DNA of 24,325 bases, taken from NCBI GenBank assembly GCA_902513935.1, contig CABXOR010000027.1, positions 1 to 24,325 of the forward strand. Direction: 5' to 3'. This document shows positions 15,335 to 23,761 of this stretch, piece by piece. How positions within the stretch are numbered: the first letter of the stretch is position 1; each line of letters opens with the position of its first letter. Both the position numbers and the translations under genes were made by a program. The notes beneath the pieces were generated by a model. That model was given only the letters and a program-made list of their open reading frames with translations. It made no database searches and was not told the DNA's origin. Origin of the DNA: an uncultured SAR324 cluster bacterium (GTDB lineage Bacteria; SAR324; NAC60-12).

Positions 15335-16817
15335 AATTTTGGCAGTTCTCCTGTGCAGCAAAAATATTATTTTGCAGATCAACAAGCGGAGCAGACAGTG
15401 AATTCAGTTCTGCAGAAAGTTCTTCAATTTGCAGGCTGGTTTGCTCCGAGGACGGACTACCCTGGTGCTGTCTGAGTTTCAGAATTTTTTGAGGATCATG
15501 TAATTCTGCCAGATCTTCTACAATTTCTGTTGGATGACCGGATTCTGTCAATGCTTTCTTCAATGCAGCAGTTGTGATTTTTGTTACCGGCGAAGAAAGT
15601 TTTACTGCCCTCGCCAGTAGGTGGTAGCACTCACGAAAAGAGAGGTTTAGAGTCCGTGCCAAATGATCTGCAATATCCACAGAATTCATAAAGTCGGTTT
15701 CACAGAGTTCCCGCATTTTTTCGGTATTGATTGTCAAACTTTCGAAAACACCCTGCAGAATGATTGGTGCAGCTTCACACTCCCGTACAAGGTCCATTAA
15801 TAAATATTTAGTGGCCTGCGTGTCACGGTTATAGCCGCTCAATCCACCTTTTTGAATTCCAAGCAAGCCTGATAATAATCCATGGGCTAGAGATGCTTTT
15901 GATTTAATGACTTCGGCGAAATCCGGGTTCTTCTTTTGCGGCATGATCGAAGAACCGGTCACATAGTCATCATCGATCTGAAGCAATCCTGAATATGGAT
16001 GACTCAAAAACATGAGATCCTGAGACATAATACTAAGATGATTCATCAGCATTGACCCTGCATGGGCCAGTTGGGCTTCATTTTCCCAGCGTGAAACGAT
16101 GCAGTCCAGAGTGTTGGTATCAATCTTTTCAAAAGCCATCAGTTCAGTTGTGAGTTGCCGGTCAATGGGCCATGATGTCCCAAAAGCTGCTGCTGCTCCC
16201 AAAGGATTCCGATTAACTAGTGAGATGGCAAAAGCCAACCGTTCCAGGTCACGGCAAAGTCCCTGAACATAAGCACAGATCCAGTGACCCCACGTTGTGA
16301 CCATCGCAGGTTGGTAATGAGTAAATCCTGGCATTACACTTTCTGTATTTTTTTCTGCTTGTACCAACAATGAGGCCGCTAACTTTTTCACAGAATCAAA
16401 CAAGCTTAAGCCCACAGCGCGTAAATACAGCCGCATGTCACATGCCGACTGATCATTGCGACTGCGACCGATATGCATCCGCCCGCCTGCTTCAGCCCCT
16501 TGATTTTCTGTTACAAAGGATTCAACGTTGATGTGAACATCTTCTTTGGCTGGGTCAAGTGAAAAATTACCCGCCGCAACCAGTTTTTCCAGTTTGTTAA
16601 GTCCGGCCAAAATACTGCTTAAGCTTGCTGATGGTATCAGTCCCTGCTTGTTAAGCATTATGCAATGTGCACGATTGGTCCAGATATCGTAGGGCAGAAG
16701 CAACTCATCTGCCATTGGTAATGGTTGCACATCCCGTCCTGCGCAGAAAAGGAGGTTCTGCTCGTTAGGTGGTTTTTTAAGGAGACCTCCCCAAACTTGT
16801 GCTCGTTTTTTATCCAT
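15324..16817 (-). CDS. argH: Argininosuccinate lyase, somewhat divergent
   Basis: 497 residues, longer than the usual ~460. Fumarase/aspartase superfamily blocks are present: GRMHIGRSRNDQ (112-123), MPGFTHYQPA (162-171), PLGAAAAFGTSWPIDR, and the signature GSSIMPQKKNP (288-298) with the catalytic Ser. ArgH splits argininosuccinate to arginine and fumarate. The N-terminus WGGLLKKPPNEQ and RDVQPLPMADELLLPYDI differs from typical ArgH (WGGRF...), and no argG or argF is near, so a related lyase with a different substrate cannot be excluded. The ATG follows GAGGAAAG. It is first in the leftward argH-gpsA unit and divergent from flgB. Confidence 0.82.
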   Translation of the reverse strand: MDKKRAQVWGGLLKKPPNEQNLLFCAGRDVQPLPMADELLLPYDIWTNRAHCIMLNKQGLIPSASLSSILAGLNKLEKLVAAGNFSLDPAKEDVHINVESFVTENQGAEAGGRMHIGRSRNDQSACDMRLYLRAVGLSLFDSVKKLAASLLVQAEKNTESVMPGFTHYQPAMVTTWGHWICAYVQGLCRDLERLAFAISLVNRNPLGAAAAFGTSWPIDRQLTTELMAFEKIDTNTLDCIVSRWENEAQLAHAGSMLMNHLSIMSQDLMFLSHPYSGLLQIDDDYVTGSSIMPQKKNPDFAEVIKSKASLAHGLLSGLLGIQKGGLSGYNRDTQATKYLLMDLVRECEAAPIILQGVFESLTINTEKMRELCETDFMNSVDIADHLARTLNLSFRECYHLLARAVKLSSPVTKITTAALKKALTESGHPTEIVEDLAELHDPQKILKLRQHQGSPSSEQTSLQIEELSAELNSLSAPLVDLQNNIFAAQENCQNYGI

Positions 16818-16847
16818 CTTTCCTCGTGATTAAAACTTTGTTTGTCT

Positions 16848-16875
16848 ATCTTAAGCCGAATCAGAAAAAATGCAA
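16848..16875 (-). promoter_or_regulatory. Candidate promoter for argH-gpsA
   Basis: On the minus strand -35 TTGCAT (16875-16870), 16-bp spacer, -10 TAAGAT (16853-16848); moderate matches. It would give a leader of about 25 nt. Confidence 0.35.
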
Positions 16876-16916
16876 GCAGATCACGCTGGCTATAACAATC
16901 AAATACATTCTAAAAG

Positions 16917-16932
16917 TGGCCCTGAGATTGCA
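16917..16932 (+). promoter_or_regulatory. Sigma54 (RpoN) promoter for flgB-flgC-fliE
   Basis: TGGCCC ... TTGCA with the invariant GG at 16918-16919 and GC at 16930-16931 separated by exactly 10 bp, matching TGGCAC-N5-TTGCA with one change (A to C). The predicted start is about 16943, leaving ~41 nt before flgB. Sigma54 control of rod genes is common in polar-flagellated bacteria. It also argues against the upstream ATG at 16870. Confidence 0.6.
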
Positions 16933-16983
16933 TCTTCATCACAAATATCATTAGTTGAATACTATCCAAAAATAAGTGGTTTC

Positions 16984-17400
16984 ATGTCAGGAATGTTTGA
17001 AAATAATATATTTACATTGATTCAGAAGACACTGGACTTTCGCACACAGCGACAAGATTTGCTGACTTCAAACATTGCCAACAAGGACACTCCCGGCTAT
17101 AAAGCCGAGGATATGGTATTTGCAAAAAGTCTTGAAAAGGCACTGCATGCCGAAGAACCAGGTTTGCTCAAAACCACAAATTCCAGGCATTTTGATGGAC
17201 GCAACACGCCGCCGCTGGAACTGGTTCAGGCACAGCGAATTCACAGCGCTTCCCCTTTTCCTGATTTTGATGGAAACACGGTCGATTTGGATCGTGAAAT
17301 GGCTAAAATGGCTGAAAACCAATTGATGTACAATGCCAGTATAAAGATGCTGACTCACCAGTTCCGGATGCTCAAAACCGCAATTACAGAAGGTCGATAA
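16984..17400 (+). CDS. flgB: Flagellar basal-body rod protein FlgB
   Basis: 138 residues from the ATG at 16984, matching the usual ~130. It has the rod-protein N-terminal motif LDFRTQRQDLLTSNIANKDTPGYKAED and the FlgB C-terminus MAKMAENQLMYNASIKMLTHQFRMLKTAITEGR. FlgB is a proximal rod subunit, exported by the flagellar type III system without a signal peptide. A Met three codons later (16993) is an equal alternative; the frame is open to 16870, but that codon lies upstream of the sigma54 site. The stop TAA overlaps the flgC start by one base (TAATG). Confidence 0.93.
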   Translation: MSGMFENNIFTLIQKTLDFRTQRQDLLTSNIANKDTPGYKAEDMVFAKSLEKALHAEEPGLLKTTNSRHFDGRNTPPLELVQAQRIHSASPFPDFDGNTVDLDREMAKMAENQLMYNASIKMLTHQFRMLKTAITEGR

Positions 17401-17849
17401 TGAGTTTCCAATCCTCTCTTAATGTGAGTGTTTCCGGAATGGCAGCGCAGCGCCAGCGAGTCAATACTATTTCCGAAAACATCGCTAACGCCAGTACTAC
17501 ACGGACTCCGGAAGGCGGGCCGTATCGTCGTCGTATAGTTACGCTTGCAGCAGTTTCCAATGACAGGACATTTGAAGAAGAACTGCGATCACAGCAACGT
17601 TCTCTGGACACTGCTACCGAGGTAAAGGTGGTGGGGATTTCACAAGACAACAGAGCACCGATTTTACGTTATGAACCAGGACATCCGGATGCAAATGAAG
17701 AAGGGTATGTGGCCATGCCTAACGTAAACATAATGGAAGAAATGGTGAGCCTGATGGAAGCTTCGCGTTCCTATGAAGCAAATACCGCTGCTTTTAACGC
17801 CACAAAAAATATGGCACAATCAGCCCTCGATTTGGGCCGAAACGTTTAG
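17400..17849 (+). CDS. flgC: Flagellar basal-body rod protein FlgC
   Basis: 149 residues, family length. N-terminal motif SGMAAQRQRVNTISENIANASTT, then YRRRIVTL, the typical HPDANEEGYVAMPNVNIMEEMVSLMEASRSYEANTAAFNATKNM and a short end. A proximal rod subunit stacked on FlgB. Coupled to flgB by the TAATG overlap; fliE follows after 68 bp. Confidence 0.96.
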   Translation: MSFQSSLNVSVSGMAAQRQRVNTISENIANASTTRTPEGGPYRRRIVTLAAVSNDRTFEEELRSQQRSLDTATEVKVVGISQDNRAPILRYEPGHPDANEEGYVAMPNVNIMEEMVSLMEASRSYEANTAAFNATKNMAQSALDLGRNV

Positions 17850-17917
17850 AGTAGATCGTCGTAGTAATAGTAAATAATTACTCAATTTGATTTATTAGAT
17901 GTTAGATTAGAGACTTT

Positions 17918-18217
17918 ATGAATATCAATTTACCATCAGTTGGACCAGCTTTAGAGGGTCTGAAGTCTGAAGCTGAAAGTCAAAAGCAGTCTGTTGAAAG
18001 TGGCATCAGCCGGACGTTTGAGAAACTGCTGCAGGATGTCAATCAGCAGCACCTGAACGCGGAAGCAAAACAAGTTGAGCTGCTGGTCACAGACAATAAA
18101 GATATTCATGGAACCATGCTTGCCCTGGAAAAAGCGAACCTCTCTTTACGTCTCATGCTGCAAATCCGCAACAAACTGGTAAGCGCATATGAAGAAGTGA
18201 TGCGTATGCAGGTCTGA
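17918..18217 (+). CDS. fliE: Flagellar hook-basal body complex protein FliE
   Basis: 99 residues with the FliE pattern: FEKLLQDVNQQHLNAEAKQVELLVT, then the conserved end DIHGTMLALEKANLSLRLMLQIRNKLVSAYEEVMRMQV. FliE joins the MS ring to the rod. It ends the flgB-flgC-fliE cluster; fliF, which usually follows, is absent, and a 364-bp gap comes next. Confidence 0.95.
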   Translation: MNINLPSVGPALEGLKSEAESQKQSVESGISRTFEKLLQDVNQQHLNAEAKQVELLVTDNKDIHGTMLALEKANLSLRLMLQIRNKLVSAYEEVMRMQV

Positions 18218-18581
18218 TCACTTTATTCCTGTTTTGAATTAAGGCGACACAAAACTTAATACAAAAAAGACAATCCCCTCTTCCCATAATTTCCATTTAT
18301 TTCCCCCGTTTTCAATCTTAAAGAAGCACTTTAGCTCCGGAATTCAAGGGTGTTATTCAAATCTTATCTTAAAGTTGATTCGTCTGTTGACTAACATATT
18401 AAGTCCGGGATATTAAAAGTTTGACTTTTTCATAGCCAAGTCAAAATATTCGCCCGAATCTACTCTGAGCCTGCTATTATTGTTTATTATAAAAAGAGAA
18501 AAATCTGTTGATTGAAATACAGTTATGCTACACTCCAACGCTTAGCAGCTATTAATAATTATTTATAAAAGGGAGTTTTTG
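18218..18581. other. 364-bp intergenic region with hairpins after fliE
   Basis: No gene is supported. Visible structure: ATTAAG/CTTAAT (18238-18243 with 18255-18260) followed by an A-rich run, near where a fliE terminator might be; a perfect 8-bp stem TTTGACTT/AAGTCAAA (18420-18427 with 18438-18445, 10-nt loop); and a short ATTCG-CC-CGAAT palindrome just after. At 18370-18396 TAAAGTTG-N11-GACTAACA resembles a poor sigma28 site, and its upstream 13 bases (TTATCTTAAAGTT) are identical to those at the strong site near 6320. Promoter for the cupin gene is not clear. Confidence 0.4.
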
Positions 18582-18947
18582 ATGAACTATCAATCGATCA
18601 AGTTCTCAGAAAAACTAGATAAATTTTCAGATCTATGGCAACCAAGAGTGATTGCCGAAATGAACGACTATCAATTCAAATTGGTTAAAATAAAAGGAGA
18701 ATTTGTCTGGCATGAGCACTACGATACAGACGAGGTATTTATAGTGCTGGAAGGAGAAATGGAGATTGAGTTTCGTGATGGAAGTGTTGAAATGAAAACC
18801 GGAGAAATGTTTGTTATTCCAAAAAAAGTTGAACACAAACCTGTTGCTAAGGACGAGTGTAAAATTTTACTTGTAGAACCAAGAGGTTTGGTGAATACAG
18901 GTGGTTCCGGCGGCGAACTAACTGCGGAAAACGATGTCTGGATATAA
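18582..18947 (+). CDS. Small cupin-domain protein
   Basis: 121 residues, a single cupin barrel. Motif 1 is [20 protein letters not shown], with the HxH...E metal ligands; motif 2 is [16 protein letters not shown], with the fourth His. It is likely to bind a divalent metal; the family ranges from isomerases to sugar- or ligand-binding proteins and the function here is unknown. The start is the ATG at 18582, 6 nt after GGGAG; a TTG one codon upstream is not needed. Stands alone, with aspS 74 bp downstream. Confidence 0.88.
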   Translation: MNYQSIKFSEKLDKFSDLWQPRVIAEMNDYQFKLVKIKGEFVWHEHYDTDEVFIVLEGEMEIEFRDGSVEMKTGEMFVIPKKVEHKPVAKDECKILLVEPRGLVNTGGSGGELTAENDVWI

Positions 18948-19021
18948 ATTTGCGGGTTAAATTATGATGATAATCGCAGAATAAAATCGAAATTAATTTT
19001 CTAATATAGAATGAATAAAAA

Positions 19022-20806
19022 ATGGAGTGGACAAGAACACATTATTGTGGTGATTTGAGGATAGAGAATGTTGACCAGGAGGTCGTATTAATGGGCTGGT
19101 GTCAAACCCGGCGCGATCATGGTGGAGTGATTTTTGTGGATTTATTTGATTACACTGGTATCAGCCAAATTGTGTTCAAAATGGAAATCAATGAAACATC
19201 ACATGTTTTAGCAGATTCAATTCGGGGTGAGTTTGTTTTGGCAGTAAAAGGAAAGGTTGCACACCGCATAGAAGGCAACGTAAATCCAAAATTGCCGACT
19301 GGCGAAATTGAGATTATGGTGGAGACTTTGGAGATTCTCAACAAATCGGAAACACCACCCTATGTCCTGGAGAATCGTGAAAATGTGGATGAAAAATTAA
19401 GGCTCACTTACAGATTTCTTGATTTGCGTGATTCCACTTTGCAGAATAATTTAATGCTGCGTTCGCAGTCCTTGCAAATTGTCCGTAATTACTTCACAAG
19501 TCAACGCTTTTTTGAGATTGAAACTCCGATACTGACAAAATCTACTCCGGAAGGTGCACGTGATTATCTGGTGCCTTCAAGAGTCAATCCCGGGCTTTTT
19601 TACGCATTACCGCAATCACCGCAACTTTTCAAGCAGTTACTGATGATCAGCGGTTATGACCGCTACATGCAGCTTGCCCGTTGTTTTCGTGACGAGGATT
19701 TGCGTGGAAACCGCCAACCGGAATTTACCCAAATTGATTTGGAATTGAGTTTTACTGAACCGGAAGAGATATATAAGCTTACAGAAGGTTTGATGGTTAA
19801 GCTTTTTGAAGAAACCATAAGTGTAAAAGTCGAAACGCCTTTCCAGCGCATGACTTATCAGGAGTCGATGGAAAACTATGGTTCCGATGCTCCGGACATC
19901 CGTTTTGATTTAAAGCTCAAAGATATTTCTGACATTGCCTCTGAATGTGAATTGCGTGTCTTCAAACAGGTGGTGGACAAGGGCGGGATTGTAAAAGCTA
20001 TTTGTGTTCCTGGCGGAGCAGATTTTTCGCGCAAAGATCTCGATGACCTGACAGAATTCGCTCAAATTTATGGAGCAAAAGGTATGGCTTGGATCAAGGG
20101 TAACCAGGACGGTTGGCAGTCGCCTATCGGTAAGTTTTTCACTTCCAAACAAAAAGAGGCATTGGAAGAGAGAGTCGGTTTGAATGTAGGAGATCTGGTG
20201 TTGTTCTGTGCCGACACCACAAAAGTTGTTCATGATGCACTTGGTAATTTGCGAAAAGAAATTGCGCTACGTCGGGGCTTGATAAACAACAGCGAATATC
20301 GTTTTGTCTGGGTTACAGATTTTCCTCTCTTTGAGTATAGTGAAACTGAAAAAAGTTTTACCTCCAGCCACCACCCTTTCACCATGCCGGATATAGATGA
20401 TTTAGAAAAATACGGAAAGCAGAATCCTGAAAAAATCCGTTCAAGGGCCTATGATGTGGTATTGAACGGAGTTGAAATTGGTGGTGGAAGTATTCGGATT
20501 CATCGTGAGGATATTCAAAATAAAGTATTCCGTTTGCTGAAATTAACTGATGAAGAAATTGAAAGTAAATTCGGTTTTTTGATGAAAGCACTTTCTTATG
20601 GTGCTCCGCCCCATGGTGGTATTGCTCTTGGGTTTGATCGCATCATGATGTTTTTGCTAAAAACAGATTCGATACGTGACGTGATTGCATTTCCTAAAAC
20701 TCAAAAAGCCGGCTGCTTAATGACTGATGCACCATCTGCAGTTGAAACAGAGCAACTTGATGAACTGCATATCAGGGTCAAAGCTTCGGCTTTGCAACCG
20801 GAGTAG
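19022..20806 (+). CDS. aspS: Aspartyl-tRNA synthetase, bacterial type, predicted non-discriminating
   Basis: 594 residues: N-terminal anticodon-binding domain, class II core with the bacterial GAD insertion, motif 2 FRDEDLRGNRQPEFTQID, GGGSIRIH and motif 3 GIALGFDRIMMFL. It charges tRNA-Asp. In the anticodon domain His33 (RRDHGG) and Gly85 (RIEGNVNP) align with His31 and Gly83 of the non-discriminating Pseudomonas enzyme, where E. coli has Leu at the first site; such enzymes also charge tRNA-Asn with Asp, to be amidated by GatCAB. The ATG at 19022 has no clear Shine-Dalgarno. ddl follows after 39 bp. Confidence 0.96.
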   Translation: MEWTRTHYCGDLRIENVDQEVVLMGWCQTRRDHGGVIFVDLFDYTGISQIVFKMEINETSHVLADSIRGEFVLAVKGKVAHRIEGNVNPKLPTGEIEIMVETLEILNKSETPPYVLENRENVDEKLRLTYRFLDLRDSTLQNNLMLRSQSLQIVRNYFTSQRFFEIETPILTKSTPEGARDYLVPSRVNPGLFYALPQSPQLFKQLLMISGYDRYMQLARCFRDEDLRGNRQPEFTQIDLELSFTEPEEIYKLTEGLMVKLFEETISVKVETPFQRMTYQESMENYGSDAPDIRFDLKLKDISDIASECELRVFKQVVDKGGIVKAICVPGGADFSRKDLDDLTEFAQIYGAKGMAWIKGNQDGWQSPIGKFFTSKQKEALEERVGLNVGDLVLFCADTTKVVHDALGNLRKEIALRRGLINNSEYRFVWVTDFPLFEYSETEKSFTSSHHPFTMPDIDDLEKYGKQNPEKIRSRAYDVVLNGVEIGGGSIRIHREDIQNKVFRLLKLTDEEIESKFGFLMKALSYGAPPHGGIALGFDRIMMFLLKTDSIRDVIAFPKTQKAGCLMTDAPSAVETEQLDELHIRVKASALQPE

Positions 20807-20845
20807 TTCTGGGATAAAAAGACACTTTTTAAGTGAACCATAGTT

Positions 20846-21910
20846 ATGTCCAAAAAACTAACAATCGGCCTGATTTGTGGAGGTACCAGTGGTGAACATG
20901 AAGTATCATTAATATCGGCCTATAACATTCAAGTTGCTCTTGACCGGGACAAATATGATGTACTCTTAATTGGAATTGATAAAAGTGGTGCTTGGTTTTT
21001 GGGAAGAACTCCGGAATTTTTTGACAATGTAGATGATGTTCGTCAAGTTAAGTTCAGAAAAAATTTACCTATCCTCCTTCCTCAAACCGGAAACTCTGCT
21101 GGCGAAAACCTGGCATCAACAGAACAGTCCGGAAACGAGCTAGCTAATGTTGATGTGTTTTTTCCAATCACTCATGGAAAACATGGTGAAGACGGTGCAT
21201 TGCAGGGCTTTCTGGAATTGCTTGGTAAACCGTATGTTGGTGCGGATGTTTATGGTTCAGCAATTTGCATGGACAAGGATGTGTCAAAACGGTTACTTTT
21301 ACAGCGTGGAATCCCTGTTGCGCGATACAAACTTATTCGGAATCCGGATGAATTGTCTTTTGCAGATGCAGTGGAGGAACTGGGTGAGCCACTATTTGTA
21401 AAACCTTGCCGGGAAGGCTCTTCGCTGGGTGTATCCAAGGTCCAGACCGTAAAGGAATATACGCAGGCTTTAGAGAGGGCTTTTGCAGCAGACCGCAAGG
21501 TTATGGTTGAAGAAGCAATTTACGGACGAGAAATTGAATGCTCTGTGTTGGGGAACGATTCTCCGGAAGCTGCAGCGATGTTAGGTGAAATTGTTCCGCT
21601 ACGTGAGTTCTATTCTTATGAAGCAAAATATGTGGATGGAGATGGTGCGGAGTTAATCATTCCTGTGGAAATTGATCCGGACGTTTGCATGCAAATCCGG
21701 AAGGTTGCAGTGGAAGCATTTCTGCTCACTGAATGCCGCAGCATGGCCAGAGTTGATTTCTTCCTTCGTGAAGACAAAACTTTCATCCTTAACGAAATCA
21801 ATACCCTGCCCGGATTCACTAATATCAGCATGTACCCGAAACTTTGGGATACATCCGGATTAGCTTACCCCGAACTGTTGGACAGGCTGATTGAACTTGC
21901 ATTGGAATAA
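20846..21910 (+). CDS. ddl: D-alanine--D-alanine ligase
   Basis: 354 residues, ATP-grasp fold. CGGTSGEHEVSL (Glu17), PITHGKHGEDGALQG, KPCREGSSLGVSK (Ser192/193), EFYSYEAKYVDG (Tyr258) and the metal site MARVDFFLREDKTFILNEINTLPGFT match Ddl. The Glu-Ser-Tyr triad and Tyr in the omega loop indicate D-Ala-D-Ala rather than D-Ala-D-lactate product. Cytoplasmic; makes the peptidoglycan precursor dipeptide. Not in the usual mur/ftsQ cluster; placed between aspS and trmL, likely co-transcribed. Confidence 0.96.
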   Translation: MSKKLTIGLICGGTSGEHEVSLISAYNIQVALDRDKYDVLLIGIDKSGAWFLGRTPEFFDNVDDVRQVKFRKNLPILLPQTGNSAGENLASTEQSGNELANVDVFFPITHGKHGEDGALQGFLELLGKPYVGADVYGSAICMDKDVSKRLLLQRGIPVARYKLIRNPDELSFADAVEELGEPLFVKPCREGSSLGVSKVQTVKEYTQALERAFAADRKVMVEEAIYGREIECSVLGNDSPEAAAMLGEIVPLREFYSYEAKYVDGDGAELIIPVEIDPDVCMQIRKVAVEAFLLTECRSMARVDFFLREDKTFILNEINTLPGFTNISMYPKLWDTSGLAYPELLDRLIELALE

Positions 21911-21964
21911 ACAGTAAAAAGTATTTCAGAATGCAGTTATTTAGCTTCATCCCATAAAAGTCTG

Positions 21965-22441
21965 ATGCGCCTTCACAAAAATCCACCTCTTAATATTGTT
22001 CTATACGAACCTCAAATTCCACCCAATACAGGCAATATTGCGCGGCTGTGCGCAGCCACAAAATGTCATTTGATTTTACTGGGAAAACTGGGGTTTGAAT
22101 TAAGAGACAAACAACTCAAACGTGCCGGTTTAGATTATTGGCAATGGGTGAGCTGGGACCATTTCCCTGATGCAGAAGGTTTTTTTTCAACACTTGTTCC
22201 GAAAAACTTTCATTTCCTTTCTGTCCATAATGAGCGCCCCTATACAAAAATTCGGCCACAGGAAGGCGATTACTTGTTTTTTGGTAAAGAAACTTCCGGC
22301 CTGCCGGATGAATGGATGGAACGTTTCCCTGAGCGCTGTTTTACTCTACCAATGTGGGAAAAAGGGGTGCGAAGTTTAAATCTTGGATCATCGGTGGCGG
22401 TAGTGGTTTATGATGGATTAAGACAGTTAGGGAAATTCTAA
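21965..22441 (+). CDS. trmL: tRNA (cytidine/uridine-34 2'-O)-methyltransferase TrmL
   Basis: 158 residues, a minimal SPOUT methyltransferase. Motifs: NIVLYEPQIPPNTGNIARLCAAT, LDYWQWV, LFFGKETSGLP and the knot region LPMWEKGVRSLNLGSSVAVVVYDGLRQ. It uses S-adenosylmethionine to methylate the wobble ribose of tRNA-Leu. Family members usually have SLNLSNS or SLNLSTS where this has SLNLGSS, a mild change. It follows ddl by 54 bp on the same strand. Confidence 0.93.
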   Translation: MRLHKNPPLNIVLYEPQIPPNTGNIARLCAATKCHLILLGKLGFELRDKQLKRAGLDYWQWVSWDHFPDAEGFFSTLVPKNFHFLSVHNERPYTKIRPQEGDYLFFGKETSGLPDEWMERFPERCFTLPMWEKGVRSLNLGSSVAVVVYDGLRQLGKF

Positions 22442-22720
22442 AAAAATATTTGTCACTCCTTGTTTGACTTATTCAGAGGTATTTTTTCCTCTTCAGGTTG
22501 GACAAATTTCACTCATTCAATCACAATTCTGTTAAGATGGTGTATTAATAGATTACCCCAATAATGATATCTTTGTAAAAAGTCCTAAAACCGTTTCATT
22601 TAGAGCTAAACTAGAAATATGGCATAGACTATGTTACTAATATCATTAATATTTTACCTAAGTAGAAATGCCTGTGTAGATTTCAGGCTTTTGCGAAACA
22701 ATCAAAACTAACTGAGTGAT
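22442..22720. other. 279-bp gap before cbiX, with hairpins
   Basis: No gene is seen. A nested structure just after trmL: ATTTGTC/GACAAAT (22448-22454 with 22501-22507) around AGAGG/CCTCT (22475-22479 with 22488-22492). Near the end GCCTG/CAGGC (22670-22674 with 22684-22688) is followed by TTTT, a weak attenuator-like hairpin 29 bp before the cbiX start. No B12-box or other cobalamin riboswitch element was found. Confidence 0.35.
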
Positions 22721-23761
22721 ATGAAAGAGCAATACGGTGTAATGGTCTGTGGACACGGAAGTCGGGATACAGGAGCAGTTGAAGAATTTCAAGCGGTCGC
22801 GAAGGGACTTAAAGAACGATTACCGCAATATGAAACGGATTGGGGATTTTTGGAATTTGCAACTCCTGTGATTCGCACAGGTTTGGATGCGTTGAGGGCC
22901 AAGGGCATACGCAAGGTTTTGGCTGTTCCCGGAATGTTGTTTGCTGCAGGTCACGCAAAAAACGATATACCTTCCGTATTAAACGCCTACCAAACACAAA
23001 ATCCGGAATTGGAAATTTCGTATGCGAGGGAATTGGGAATCGATCTCAAACTGATTCGCGCAGCCGGCGAACGTGTTGAAGATGCTTTGCAGAAAGCCGG
23101 AGACGGAGTTTCTCGTGAGGATACTTTGTTGGTCGTGGTTGGACGGGGCGCTTCTGATCCGGACGCAAATTCTAATGTGGCAAAAGTGACCCGGATGCTT
23201 TGGGAAGGACTTGGACTTGGATGGGCGGAAACGGCTTATTCCGGAGTGACTTTTCCCTTGGTGGAGCCGGGACTGGAACACGCGACACGTTTGGGCTACA
23301 AACGGATAGTAGTTTTTCCATATTTTTTGTTTACAGGAATTCTCGTTCAACGCATTTACCATTACACTGACATTGTGGCAGCTAAACATACGGAAATAGA
23401 ATTCATCAAAGCTTCTTATCTTAACGATCATCCGCTGGTTTTGGACGCATTTGCGGAGCGAGTTGAAGAAATCAGAAATGGTGAAAACAACATGAACTGC
23501 CAGCTTTGCAAATACCGTGAGCAGTTTTTGGGTTTTGAAAATGAAGTTGGTCTGCCCCAGGAAAGTCATCATCACCACGTTGAAGGAGTTGGAACAGGGA
23601 TGGGCGAATGCTCAGATGAGGTCGAGGATTCACATTCTCATGTTCACGAACATTCACACGATCATAGCCACAACCATGGACACCATCCATATCCACATGC
23701 AGATCATCCTTTGGGTCCTGTAACTTTGGAAAAAAAATCTGGAAAGTCTGGTGCCGAATGA
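22721..23761 (+). CDS. cbiX: Sirohydrochlorin cobaltochelatase CbiX, long form
   Basis: 346 residues. The first half has the chelatase active site: His12 in CGHGSRD and His78 in FAAGHAKND. The second half repeats the fold in degenerate form (GRGASD; FLFTGIL), as in the two-lobed long form. At 258-263 lies MNCQLC, the MXCXXC motif that binds a [4Fe-4S] centre in the B. megaterium enzyme, and residues 283-329 hold 16 His in a likely metal-storage tail. It inserts cobalt into sirohydrochlorin in the early-cobalt B12 route. Its stop overlaps the cbiC start (ATGA). Confidence 0.94.
   Translation: MKEQYGVMVCGHGSRDTGAVEEFQAVAKGLKERLPQYETDWGFLEFATPVIRTGLDALRAKGIRKVLAVPGMLFAAGHAKNDIPSVLNAYQTQNPELEISYARELGIDLKLIRAAGERVEDALQKAGDGVSREDTLLVVVGRGASDPDANSNVAKVTRMLWEGLGLGWAETAYSGVTFPLVEPGLEHATRLGYKRIVVFPYFLFTGILVQRIYHYTDIVAAKHTEIEFIKASYLNDHPLVLDAFAERVEEIRNGENNMNCQLCKYREQFLGFENEVGLPQESHHHHVEGVGTGMGECSDEVEDSHSHVHEHSHDHSHNHGHHPYPHADHPLGPVTLEKKSGKSGAE

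Noticed and set aside
16870..16983. Upstream start of flgB at 16870
   Set aside because: It is upstream of the sigma54-type site, overlaps the candidate -35 of argH, and adds 38 residues not seen in FlgB.
20815..20831. TAAAAAG/CTTTTTA hairpin between aspS and ddl
   Set aside because: Weak A/T stem with no T-tail; more likely read through in a shared transcript.
22442..22720. Cobalamin riboswitch before cbiX
   Set aside because: Looked for the B12 box and usual core; none is present, only short unrelated hairpins.
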